Of a stretch of 12,092 bases of DNA, positions 1 through 6,062 are shown in pieces; positions within the stretch are counted from its first letter, which is position 1; the number at the start of each line of letters is the position of its first letter. The stretch is from Gemmatimonadales bacterium UBA2960. GTDB taxonomy: Bacteria > Gemmatimonadota > Gemmatimonadetes > Longimicrobiales > Gaopeijiaceae. The notes under the pieces were generated by a model that was given only the letters and a program-made list of their open reading frames with translations, searched no databases and was not told where the DNA came from. The position numbers were made by a program, and so were the translations under genes. The stretch covers positions 1-12,092 of the forward strand of contig DEBI01000142.1 in the NCBI GenBank assembly GCA_002348465.1, in the 5' to 3' direction.

Positions 1-341
1 GTAACGACGCTGAGCACCTGCCGAGGAGAGGTAGGCTTCACTAGATAATCGTCCACCCGGCGACCGATTGCCTCGGTCATCGTATGATCTTCTTCGGATT
101 TCGTGACCATGACAACTCTCTGATGCGGAGCCTCACGGCGCATAATCTCCAACACTTCTAACCCACTACGACCCGGCATCTGCTCATCTAGGAGTACTAG
201 GTCGTACGGCGCTCCGCGCATCAGTTCTAAAGCGTCATCACCATTCGATATCGCATCGACGTGGTAGTTGCGAGCCTGTAAGAATAGTAGATGCGGCTTC
301 AAAAGATCGACCTCGTCGTCGACCCAAAGAATGCGCTTCAT
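1..341 (-). CDS. porX: PorX/PglZ-type response regulator, receiver domain (3' part outside window)
   Basis: The first 113 residues are a CheY-like receiver domain that should be phosphorylated by a histidine kinase. The acidic pair D8/D9 lies in the motif WVDDE, the phosphoacceptor is D52 in LLDEQMPG, and the conserved T80 and K102 (VKPTSP) are present. The wording MKRILWVDDEVDLLKPH, the TKSEED stretch after T80 and DDYLVKP closely resemble PorX. PorX is a two-domain regulator whose receiver is followed by a PglZ/alkaline-phosphatase-like domain, and in Bacteroidota it works with PorY in type IX secretion and gliding control. The C-terminal domain would lie beyond position 1, so the PglZ part is inferred and not seen. 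The ATG at 341 is the natural start because the first beta strand begins at once. It lies 30 nt downstream of the arsenate reductase stop, so the two may be co-transcribed. The symbol reflects family resemblance; a role in secretion is not implied. Confidence 0.8.
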   Translation of the reverse strand, partial: MKRILWVDDEVDLLKPHLLFLQARNYHVDAISNGDDALELMRGAPYDLVLLDEQMPGRSGLEVLEIMRREAPHQRVVMVTKSEEDHTMTEAIGRRVDDYLVKPTSPRQVLSVV

Positions 342-371
342 CGGACGGGGAGCCTTTGTCATGCTACTAAG

Positions 372-998
372 CTACTCGCACGTTCCAAGGAACAGCACGG
401 TGAGCCTGCGAATCAGTTCGTCCCTGACCGCCCGAAAGGCAGTCACCTCCTGATCCAATGTATCACCTGAATGGGCCGGATCAGACAAGCCCCAGTGTAG
501 CCGCCATGCCGGTTCGAGCCAAGCAGGACAAACCTCCTCTGCGCATAAAGTGATCACTGCATCCACAGTTCCCTCAACGTTAATGGCTTCACTCGAGGCA
601 TGCCCACTGATATCGATTCCAACTTCAGAAAGAGCGTTGATGGCTTGAGGGTGCACCACAGTCGGCTCAGATCCCGCGGACGAAATCCTTACGGCTTCAG
701 AAGCCATCGACCGGGCGATCCCCTCACCCATCTGGCTCCGAGCGGAATTCGCGACACACAGAAACAGGATGTGCTTCGGGGCAAGCAAGCGCAGAACAGC
801 CGCCTCAATCATCCAGCGGGGTGCATCAAGAGGCAGGGTCACATCACCTATGACGGTTTCGTTACCAACACCTTCACCAGACACGACATCTATCCCGAGA
901 TTTCGTGCGACATCTCCTATCACAGCTCCGTGCGACACACTATAGCCTAGTCGCACAGCAAGAGTTCTCCTTCTCTTCATTGATTTATCGGTTGTCAC
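372..998 (-). CDS. arsC: Arsenate reductase ArsC, low-molecular-weight tyrosine phosphatase type, with N-terminal extension
   Basis: From about residue 75 to the end this is an ArsC of the thioredoxin-coupled family, which reduces arsenate to arsenite in the cytoplasm. The P-loop is C81-VANSAR-S (CX5R), followed by QMGEGIAR. The redox cysteines are C152 and C157 in TLCAEEVCP, with four residues between them rather than the six of staphylococcal ArsC. HWGLSDPA carries the usual phosphatase aspartate. An additional cysteine sits next to last (GTCE). The first 75 or so residues, including two similar IGDV-containing stretches, are not part of the ordinary ArsC fold and I do not recognise them. 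The longest start is a GTG at 998. An ATG exists at residue 7 and another at residue 63, and a TTG near residue 71 has AGGCGG upstream, so the true protein may be about 138 to 208 residues. No arsR or arsenite pump is visible nearby. The enzyme family is secure; the start is not. Confidence 0.85.
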   Translation of the reverse strand: MTTDKSMKRRRTLAVRLGYSVSHGAVIGDVARNLGIDVVSGEGVGNETVIGDVTLPLDAPRWMIEAAVLRLLAPKHILFLCVANSARSQMGEGIARSMASEAVRISSAGSEPTVVHPQAINALSEVGIDISGHASSEAINVEGTVDAVITLCAEEVCPAWLEPAWRLHWGLSDPAHSGDTLDQEVTAFRAVRDELIRRLTVLFLGTCE

Positions 999-1014
999 GG
1001 TTTCTGTGCTCTAA

Positions 1015-1028
1015 ATAATCAGTATTAT
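1015..1028 (-). promoter_or_regulatory. Candidate arsC promoter -10 with AT-rich dyad
   Basis: Two 5-nt arms, ATAAT at 1015-1019 and ATTAT at 1024-1028, are perfectly inverted around CAGT. On the minus strand GATAAT (1029-1024) is a fair -10 hexamer about 25 nt before the longest arsC start. No convincing -35 is seen. An AT-rich dyad over a -10 would suit a repressor such as an ArsR/SmtB protein, but that is inference from a short match. The rest of the 999-1246 spacer holds no gene that I can support. Confidence 0.22.
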
Positions 1029-1204
1029 CGAAAATAGAAGCCTGCTGCAGAATTCTACACCACCCTTTTCGAGCTACATCTTGAGAGTGTCGAAAAACCA
1101 AGAACTAACAGTCCTACCCTTGAAGGACCCGGGACGGAAAATCCATTTCACTTCGCCCTTACTTCCGCACTCTGTACATTCTCGCTCCGTAAGCGCCTCT
1201 GATT

Positions 1205-1232
1205 TTTACAGTCAAAGGTGTGTCGCTTTAAC
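1205..1232 (+). promoter_or_regulatory. Candidate promoter for the ctaB operon, giving a near-leaderless mRNA
   Basis: TTTACA at 1205-1210 (five of six matches to the -35 consensus) is followed after 16 nt by TTTAAC at 1227-1232 (four of six matches to -10). Transcription would begin about 1239-1241, only a few nucleotides before the ctaB ATG at 1247. This fits the lack of any Shine-Dalgarno sequence before ctaB. An in-frame TAA at 1229-1231 rules out a more distant start, so translation must begin at this ATG. Confidence 0.3.
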
Positions 1233-1246
1233 CCCGACTCCATCGA

Positions 1247-2152
1247 ATGGCACAGGCCGACGCGCAAACAACTAATCCAATACGATCGCGCCTGGGCGCC
1301 TATTACGAGCTAACGAAACCGGGGATCACAGGTTACGTCATGGTCACCGCAGGAGTGAGCGCTTTTGTTGCGAGCCGCGGACGGCTAGAGCTCACCTTAG
1401 CCATGAACACAATAGCTGGAACAGGGATAGCCACCGCCGGAGCGCTGACGCTCAACCAGTTTGTCGAGCGCGAAGTCGACACCGTAATGCATCGGACCCA
1501 AGGACGCCCACTGCCCACTGGGCGTGTATCACCCATGGAAGCTCTCGGCTTCGGTTCCGCACTGCTGCTTGGGGGACTCATCTACATCGCGCTGGCGCTA
1601 GGGGTGTTGCCAGCAGCCATAACCGCAGCGAGCGGACTCATGTATCACGGCGTCTATACACCTCTCAAGACCCGCTCTTACGTTGCGACCCTCGCAGGTG
1701 CCATCCCTGGGGCGCTCCCGATGCTCATCGGATGGAGCGCCGTAACAGGCTCATTAGATTCGGGTGCCTTAGCCCTCTTTGCCATAGGTTATTTCTGGCA
1801 GCTTCCCCACGTGCTGGGCTTAGCTTGGATACTTAGGGAAGATTACACTCGAGTTGGGTTTCAGCTTCTACCGCCCGGAGGCGACCGATCAATCGGTCTA
1901 CAAATGGTGGCGTCTACCGCAATTCTGATCCCTATCAGCTGGACACCGACGTTTCTCGGCTTCACGGCTCTACCCTACGCTGTCGGAGCTACCGTAATCG
2001 GAGGGGGCTTCCTGGCTACAGCCTTCAGGGCCCTCCGAGAAATGAGCGACGAAAACGCTCGGGGAGTCTTCTTTGCCTCACTGCTATACCACCCACTTCT
2101 ACTCTTCCTCATGATATTTGACACGCTTCGACTACTCATGAGCGCGGCCTAA
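1247..2152 (+). CDS. ctaB: Haem O synthase (protoheme IX farnesyltransferase)
   Basis: This is an integral membrane UbiA-family prenyltransferase that adds a farnesyl group to haem B to make haem O, the precursor of haem A for haem-copper oxidases. The substrate-binding loop lies at about residues 70-93 (N70 ... REVD78 ... MHRTQGRPLPTGR), with E74 where many homologues have Asp. The second signature is at 183-209 (FWQLPHVLGLAW, then EDYTRVGFQLLP). YTPLKTRS near residue 137 and the GAIPGALPMLIGW helix are also typical of CtaB/CyoE. Eight or nine hydrophobic segments and a length of 301 residues are normal for the family. The next gene starts 1 nt after the stop, so the two are almost certainly co-translated. 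No cytochrome oxidase subunit genes are in the window; they may lie elsewhere. CyoE is the equivalent name in the bo3 system. Confidence 0.95.
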   Translation: MAQADAQTTNPIRSRLGAYYELTKPGITGYVMVTAGVSAFVASRGRLELTLAMNTIAGTGIATAGALTLNQFVEREVDTVMHRTQGRPLPTGRVSPMEALGFGSALLLGGLIYIALALGVLPAAITAASGLMYHGVYTPLKTRSYVATLAGAIPGALPMLIGWSAVTGSLDSGALALFAIGYFWQLPHVLGLAWILREDYTRVGFQLLPPGGDRSIGLQMVASTAILIPISWTPTFLGFTALPYAVGATVIGGGFLATAFRALREMSDENARGVFFASLLYHPLLLFLMIFDTLRLLMSAA

Positions 2153-2153
2153 C

Positions 2154-3335
2154 ATGAAACGCTACATACTCAGAAAGCCGATAAACATCATCATCCTTAT
2201 AGCTATCCTCGCTCCAAATGTCGTTTGGGCTCAAGCCAATGAACGACTTCGAGCACGAGAGCTAGGGATTCAAGTCGGAGTGTTCCCAACCGGCGTTCAC
2301 AACGCAATTACGGATGTCAGCGGGGTTCAAGTCGGTCATTCTACTGTGGTCCAGGCTCCGAACGTTCGGACAGGGGTCACCGCAATTCTGCCTCACGCGG
2401 AGAACGCATACATAAGCCGTGTGCCCGCGGCGCTCCACGTCGGTAACGGTTATGGAAAGCTCCTAGGGGTCACTCAGGTTCGCGAGCTCGGAGAACTCGA
2501 AACGCCAATACTACTTACGTGCACGCTCTGCGTCTGGAAAGCAGCTGATGCCATGGTGGGATGGATGCTCGAACAAACCGGTATGGAGAACGTACGCTCA
2601 CTAAACGCATTTGTGGGAGAGACCAACGACGGAAGGCTTAATGACATCCGTTCTAGGCCGATCGAACCTGAGCATGTCTTTGCCGCGCTGGAAAGTGCTT
2701 CAGGAGGTCCCGTGGCTGAGGGCGGAGTAGGTGCTGGAGCAGGAACCGTCGCATTCGGATGGAAAGGCGGAATCGGAACAAGTAGCCGAGTTTTGCCCTC
2801 GAGCTTAGGTGGATACACAGTCGGGGTTTTAGTCCAGTCAAACTTCGGTGGTATTCTCCAAATCGGAGGAGCCCCAGTAGGGAAAGAGCTGGGACAGTAC
2901 GCCTTCGCCAATCAGGTGGGGCACGACGACGAGTACGATCCAGACACAGATCTCCAAGAGTGGGGATCAATCATGATCGTGGTAGCCACTGACGCACCGG
3001 TATCGGACCGAAACCTTGAGCGTATTGCTCGACGAGCCATTATGGGCCTATCAAGGACGGGATCATATGCCAGCAACGGCTCAGGTGATTACGTGATAGC
3101 CTTTTCAACCTCCGAAGAGGTGCGAAGATCGGATGGGGACGGGATGCACCGATATAGCGACCTGTCAAACAGTAATGTCAGTGCGTTATTCGAGGCGACC
3201 TTGGAAGCTACAGAGGAAGCTATTTATAACTCCCTTTTCATGGCCGAATCCGTGACAAGCAATGGACGAACAGTTGAGGCCCTGCCCGTCGAAGAAACGG
3301 TCGATATCCTCAGACGCTATCGGGTCATCCGTTGA
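2154..3335 (+). CDS. Exported P1/S58 family peptidase (DmpA-like aminopeptidase/amidase)
   Basis: This belongs to the DmpA/BapA family (MEROPS S58) of self-cleaving N-terminal nucleophile hydrolases, which remove N-terminal residues from peptides or beta-peptides. Family blocks are in order: ITDVSGVQVGHST (about 52-64), GVTAILPH, VGETNDG (154-160), GVGAGAGTVAFGWKGGIGTSSR (191-212), TVGVLVQSNFGG (222-233) and VVATDAPVSDRNLERIARRA (276-295). S229 in the VQSNFG block is the likely self-processing nucleophile, by analogy. Residues 1-26 form a signal peptide: a basic MKRYILRKP start, a hydrophobic IIILIAILA core and a VWAQA cleavage region. The enzyme should therefore act outside the cytoplasmic membrane. 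The 393-residue length is normal. The gene lies between ctaB (1 nt gap) and the MerB-like gene (10 nt gap). Substrate unknown. The gene ends in TGA, showing that TGA is a real stop in this organism. Confidence 0.9.
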   Translation: MKRYILRKPINIIILIAILAPNVVWAQANERLRARELGIQVGVFPTGVHNAITDVSGVQVGHSTVVQAPNVRTGVTAILPHAENAYISRVPAALHVGNGYGKLLGVTQVRELGELETPILLTCTLCVWKAADAMVGWMLEQTGMENVRSLNAFVGETNDGRLNDIRSRPIEPEHVFAALESASGGPVAEGGVGAGAGTVAFGWKGGIGTSSRVLPSSLGGYTVGVLVQSNFGGILQIGGAPVGKELGQYAFANQVGHDDEYDPDTDLQEWGSIMIVVATDAPVSDRNLERIARRAIMGLSRTGSYASNGSGDYVIAFSTSEEVRRSDGDGMHRYSDLSNSNVSALFEATLEATEEAIYNSLFMAESVTSNGRTVEALPVEETVDILRRYRVIR

Positions 3336-3345
3336 CGAGAGTTAA

Positions 3346-4029
3346 GTGAGCGACTCTGTAGCCCTGACAGAATTCGATTGGGACGTTCGCACCCACATCT
3401 ATAGGTCATTTGCCGAGTCCGGTCAGGCACCCACACTTGGAGCTATAGCGGCAGCAGCCCGCAGCACCGAGAACCGAGTGCAAGTATCACTTCAGAAACT
3501 CTTCGAAGCTCACGAGATAGCTCCTCTGCCTGATGGCAAAGGCGTTTGGATGGCTAATCCGTTTTCGGGCATACCCACTGATTATGTGGTCACAACGCCA
3601 GAGATGACCTGTTACGCTAATTGTGCCTGGGACGCACTCGGAGTACCAGCCATTCTCGGCACCGACGGCTGGACTCGCACAAAATGTGCCGAAAGCGGTG
3701 CTGCACTCGAGTTCGGTATCCGAAACGGGATACTCGGTGGGGACGACGGGGTCATTCACCTTGTAACGCCGTTGCGACGCGCTTGGGAAGACATCGGTTT
3801 CACCTGAGCCCACTACCTAGCCTTCCGGTCGGAAGGGCATTTGGATTCCTGGCTCAAGAGAACCGGTCATGCCGGTGGCGAGACCATATCTTTCTCACAA
3901 ATGTGGGCACTGGTGCAGCCATGGTACGCTGGTCGTCTCTCACGCGAGTGGCGAGGAAGAGCAGCCGTGGACGCCCAGATTATCCTTGAGACGTTAGGAC
4001 TTACAGGCCCTTTCTGGGATCTGAGCTGA
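3346..4029 (+). CDS. MerB-like alkylmercury lyase family protein, probable selenoprotein (TGA at 3805-3807 read as Sec154)
   Basis: MerB cleaves carbon-mercury bonds using Cys96, Asp99 and Cys159. The match here is an N-terminal winged-helix-like region (about residues 8-70), then CYANCAWDALGVPAIL with C93 and D96 in the C-x-x-D spacing of MerB. C114 (TKCAESG) corresponds to structural Cys117, and the stretch up to DDGVIHLVTPLRRAWEDIGFT follows. The next codon, 61 residues after C93 (63 in MerB), is TGA where the catalytic cysteine belongs. The same frame then continues for 73 codons: FRSEGHLDSWL, a Trp-rich stretch (MWALVQPWYAGRLSREWR) and GLTGPFWDLS, then TGA at 4027-4029. This is the expected C-terminus, giving about 227 residues against 212 in classical MerB. 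The start is a GTG 10 nt after the peptidase stop, with GAGAG before it. A hairpin follows the TGA. No MerA, MerR or MerT is nearby, so mercury as substrate is inferred. A nonsense-mutated pseudogene is the alternative. Confidence 0.8.
3805..3807 (+). other. In-frame TGA, proposed selenocysteine codon at the MerB Cys159 position
   Basis: The codon lies in WEDIGF-T-TGA-AHYLAFRSE of the MerB-like gene. TGA differs from the cysteine codons TGC and TGT at one base. The reading frames before and after it are identical: 3346 and 3841 differ by a multiple of three, and no stop occurs up to 4027. Reassignment of TGA throughout the genome is excluded by its use as a genuine stop elsewhere, for example at 3333-3335 and in the ATGA overlaps of the minus-strand operon. 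Confidence 0.75.
3820..3838 (+). promoter_or_regulatory. bSECIS-like hairpin downstream of the in-frame TGA
   Basis: CCTTCC (3821-3826) and GGAAGG (3831-3836) form a perfect 6-bp stem around the loop GGTC (3827-3830). G3820 can pair with C3838 if G3837 is bulged. Nineteen nucleotides separate the TGA from the loop. Known bacterial SECIS elements place a small apical loop, with G in its first two positions, about 16-37 nt after UGA. From memory, E. coli fdhF has a GGUC loop 18 nt after its UGA. The bulged U of the fdhF stem is not present. Part of the sequence also encodes the FRSE motif of the protein, so protein conservation contributes to it. Confidence 0.7.
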
Positions 4030-5257
4030 CAAGAACACCAGTACCGAGAAGGTGCCCAATCTCCTCTTCTGTATAACCCGCATCAAGAAGAACCGCACAC
4101 GTGTGTTCACCGAGCATGGGAGCCGGAACTGATTGAACTTCTGGTATGGTCGAGGCAGTTGACTCCTTCGTCGACCCTGTTTCACGCCCCCACATCTTCA
4201 CAGCGTTTCCGAGTGACCGAACTCGACCAGCAGTGGGATGCTCCGTTTCAACTACCATCGCTCGTGCAATCGTCTGAGGGTTCTCAAGCATCTCGCCGAT
4301 CGAGGCTATCGGCCCGGCAGGCACGCCCTCACGAGCTAGCCGCTCAAGCCAAGTGTCGGTCGTTTCGGTCACCAAGTTGGAACCCAGCACCTCGGCTAGC
4401 TGATCTAGGTGTTTCATTCTACCAGTGTTGTCCTTGAAGCGCTGATCAGTGACGAGACCTGGCATGCCAAGCGCACGCGTGAGCCCATGCCAGGTTGGGT
4501 CATTAGAAGCTCCTATGTTGATCCAACCGTCTGCTGTGCGGAACGCCTGGTAGGGAGCTGAAAGTGGATGAGCCGACCCCAGTGGTCCGGGAGAAATCCC
4601 AGAGGCAAGGGCTATGGCGCTCTGCCAATAAGTCTGAGTTATACCTGCTTCGAACAGTGAAGTGTCTACTAATCGGCCTTCGCCAGTGCGCTCTCTTTCG
4701 AAGAGAGCTGATACAACTCCATAGGCAGCCAGTATTCCCGCAGTAACATCTGTTACCGGAGTCCCAACCTTCACCGGTTCACGGCGCTCAGCTTCACCGG
4801 TAACACTCATCAGTCCCGAATAACCCTGAGCTATCAGATCAAACCCGCCCTGTTGGGACATAGGCCCTGTCCGACCGAATCCAGTGATCTGGCAGTATAC
4901 CAGTTTCGGATTTAACTCACTCAGTTCACTCCAGCCTAGGCCGATCTTTTCCATCGTCCCGACTCGAAAATTCTCTATCACTACGTCAGCCTCTTGCAGG
5001 AGTCGACGCACAATCACCACACCTTCCTCCGATCGAAGATCGAGCGCTACACTTCGCTTTCCCCGATTGAGCATCATAAACGCAGCTGACTCTCCCCCAA
5101 TGTTCGGTGGGATAAAGCCCCTCGTCCCATCACCTTGGGGGAGCCGTTCAATCTTGATGACATCAGCACCCATGTCCGACAGCATGAGCCCGCAGACCGG
5201 TCCCGCCATGATGTGAGCCAACTCAATGACCCGAACGCCTGAAAGCGGCCCGGTCAC
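4001..5257 (-). CDS. CaiB/BaiF (class III) CoA-transferase
   Basis: This cytoplasmic enzyme of 418 residues moves CoA between carboxylic acids through an aspartyl-CoA thioester. The N-terminus MTGPLSGVRVIELAHIMAGPVCGLMLSDMGADVIKIE is the family's nucleotide-fold start. The catalytic aspartate is D170 in the VGTPVTDVTAG motif, matching Asp169 of formyl-CoA transferase. NRGKRSVALDL, VVIENFRVGTMEKIGLG and CQITGFGRTGP are further family signatures, and the full length is present. The start is a GTG with a very strong ribosome-binding site (AAGGGGAGG, 8 nt upstream). It is the last gene of the minus-strand operon, 31 nt after the enoyl-CoA hydratase-like gene. Its 3' end overlaps the MerB-like gene tail to tail by 29 nt. 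Donor and acceptor acids cannot be read from sequence; formate/oxalate, succinate/malate-type or carnitine-type partners are all known in this family. Confidence 0.93.
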   Translation of the reverse strand: MTGPLSGVRVIELAHIMAGPVCGLMLSDMGADVIKIERLPQGDGTRGFIPPNIGGESAAFMMLNRGKRSVALDLRSEEGVVIVRRLLQEADVVIENFRVGTMEKIGLGWSELSELNPKLVYCQITGFGRTGPMSQQGGFDLIAQGYSGLMSVTGEAERREPVKVGTPVTDVTAGILAAYGVVSALFERERTGEGRLVDTSLFEAGITQTYWQSAIALASGISPGPLGSAHPLSAPYQAFRTADGWINIGASNDPTWHGLTRALGMPGLVTDQRFKDNTGRMKHLDQLAEVLGSNLVTETTDTWLERLAREGVPAGPIASIGEMLENPQTIARAMVVETEHPTAGRVRSLGNAVKMWGRETGSTKESTASTIPEVQSVPAPMLGEHTCAVLLDAGYTEEEIGHLLGTGVLVSSDPRKGL

Positions 5258-5288
5258 GTCGGGAGCCTCCCCTTAAGAGATGTCCATC

Positions 5289-6062
5289 TCATGAGCCTAT
5301 AAAATCCGGATCCCGCTTCTCAACGAAGGCGGTTCGACCTTCAACGTAATCGTCCGTCTCAAAGGCGTCGTGCGCCTCCTCCCGCTCCTCCTCTGTGAGC
5401 ATTCTCTGCTCCATCAGACGGTACACAAACTTCTTGTGCCATCGGTTTACTAGTGGAGCACCTTCTGCAATTCGTGACAGAAAACCGTATCCCTTTTCCA
5501 CGATATCCGCGTCTGGCCACACCCGATTTACCAACCCAACCGCTAACGCACGATCAGCGTTAATCAATTCCCCGGTCAGCAGGATCTCTAAAAGAAAGTT
5601 AGGGCCTAAAATTTGAACTAAAGGCTCAATTTCATCATGAGACATAGTTAGTCCCAATCTGTTAATTGGAGCGCCGAATCGGCTTGATTCCGAGCAAACT
5701 CTAAGATCGCAGCAAGCCGCAATCTCGAGCCCTCCACCCACACACAGCCCTTCAATGATTGCGACCGTAGGATGTCGGCAAGCGCGAATCGCCCTCATTC
5801 CGAATGCGATCGCGTTTGAGTAATCACGAACATCGCGCGCGGATGAACGTTGCTCAGCGAAAGCACTTATGTCCGAACCCGCCGAGAACGCACGTCCTCC
5901 CGTGCCGCGAATCGCCAGTGCACGAATGTCGTCTCTTTCGGACAGAGTCTGCACAGCGTCGGCAAGCGCCAACCAGCCAGCCATGTCCAGCACATTATGC
6001 TTTTTCGGATTATCCAGACGAACGGTCCCGATCCGACCTGTAACCTCAGCAACAACACTCAT
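5289..6062 (-). CDS. Enoyl-CoA hydratase/isomerase (crotonase) family protein
   Basis: This crotonase-fold protein of 257 residues acts on acyl-CoA thioesters. Oxyanion-hole segments are visible at AFSAGSDISAF (58-68) and EGLCVGGGLEIAACCDLR (104-121). E113 aligns with Glu144 of rat crotonase. The position of the second catalytic glutamate (Glu164, normally in a FGxPE motif) reads FGAPINRLG, with I133-N134, so this residue is absent. The enzyme may therefore be an isomerase, lyase, hydrolase or thioesterase-like member and not a standard hydratase. The ATG at 6062 overlaps the dctM stop as ATGA, which decides the start; a 29-residue upstream extension is possible in frame but lies inside dctM and lacks family similarity. 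The CoA-transferase downstream would supply the CoA ester. Confidence 0.88.
   Translation of the reverse strand: MSVVAEVTGRIGTVRLDNPKKHNVLDMAGWLALADAVQTLSERDDIRALAIRGTGGRAFSAGSDISAFAEQRSSARDVRDYSNAIAFGMRAIRACRHPTVAIIEGLCVGGGLEIAACCDLRVCSESSRFGAPINRLGLTMSHDEIEPLVQILGPNFLLEILLTGELINADRALAVGLVNRVWPDADIVEKGYGFLSRIAEGAPLVNRWHKKFVYRLMEQRMLTEEEREEAHDAFETDDYVEGRTAFVEKRDPDFIGS

Noticed and set aside
1110..1130. Short inverted repeat GTCCT/AGGAC in the arsC-ctaB spacer
   Set aside because: Five-nt arms with an 8-nt loop occur often by chance, and no promoter or terminator context supports it.
1081..1275. Small plus-strand open frame before ctaB
   Set aside because: It overlaps the secure ctaB start in another frame, has no ribosome-binding site and no recognisable sequence.
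3346..3807. MerB-like gene as a complete 153-residue protein
   Set aside because: It would end exactly before the second catalytic Cys position, and the same frame continues with clear family sequence to 4029. I annotate the full-length frame with TGA recoded.
3805..3807. Genome-wide reassignment of TGA (for example to Trp or Gly)
   Set aside because: Several intact genes here end in TGA within ATGA or GTGA overlaps, and Trp residues use TGG throughout.
3621..3989. Overlapping plus-strand open frame inside the MerB-like region
   Set aside because: It is in another frame, has low-complexity basic composition and no family resemblance.
3346..4029. MerB-like gene as a frameshifted or decayed pseudogene
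   Set aside because: There is no frameshift, the only interruption is a TGA at a catalytic Cys column, both halves look intact, and a SECIS-like hairpin follows. A recent point nonsense mutation remains possible but is less likely.
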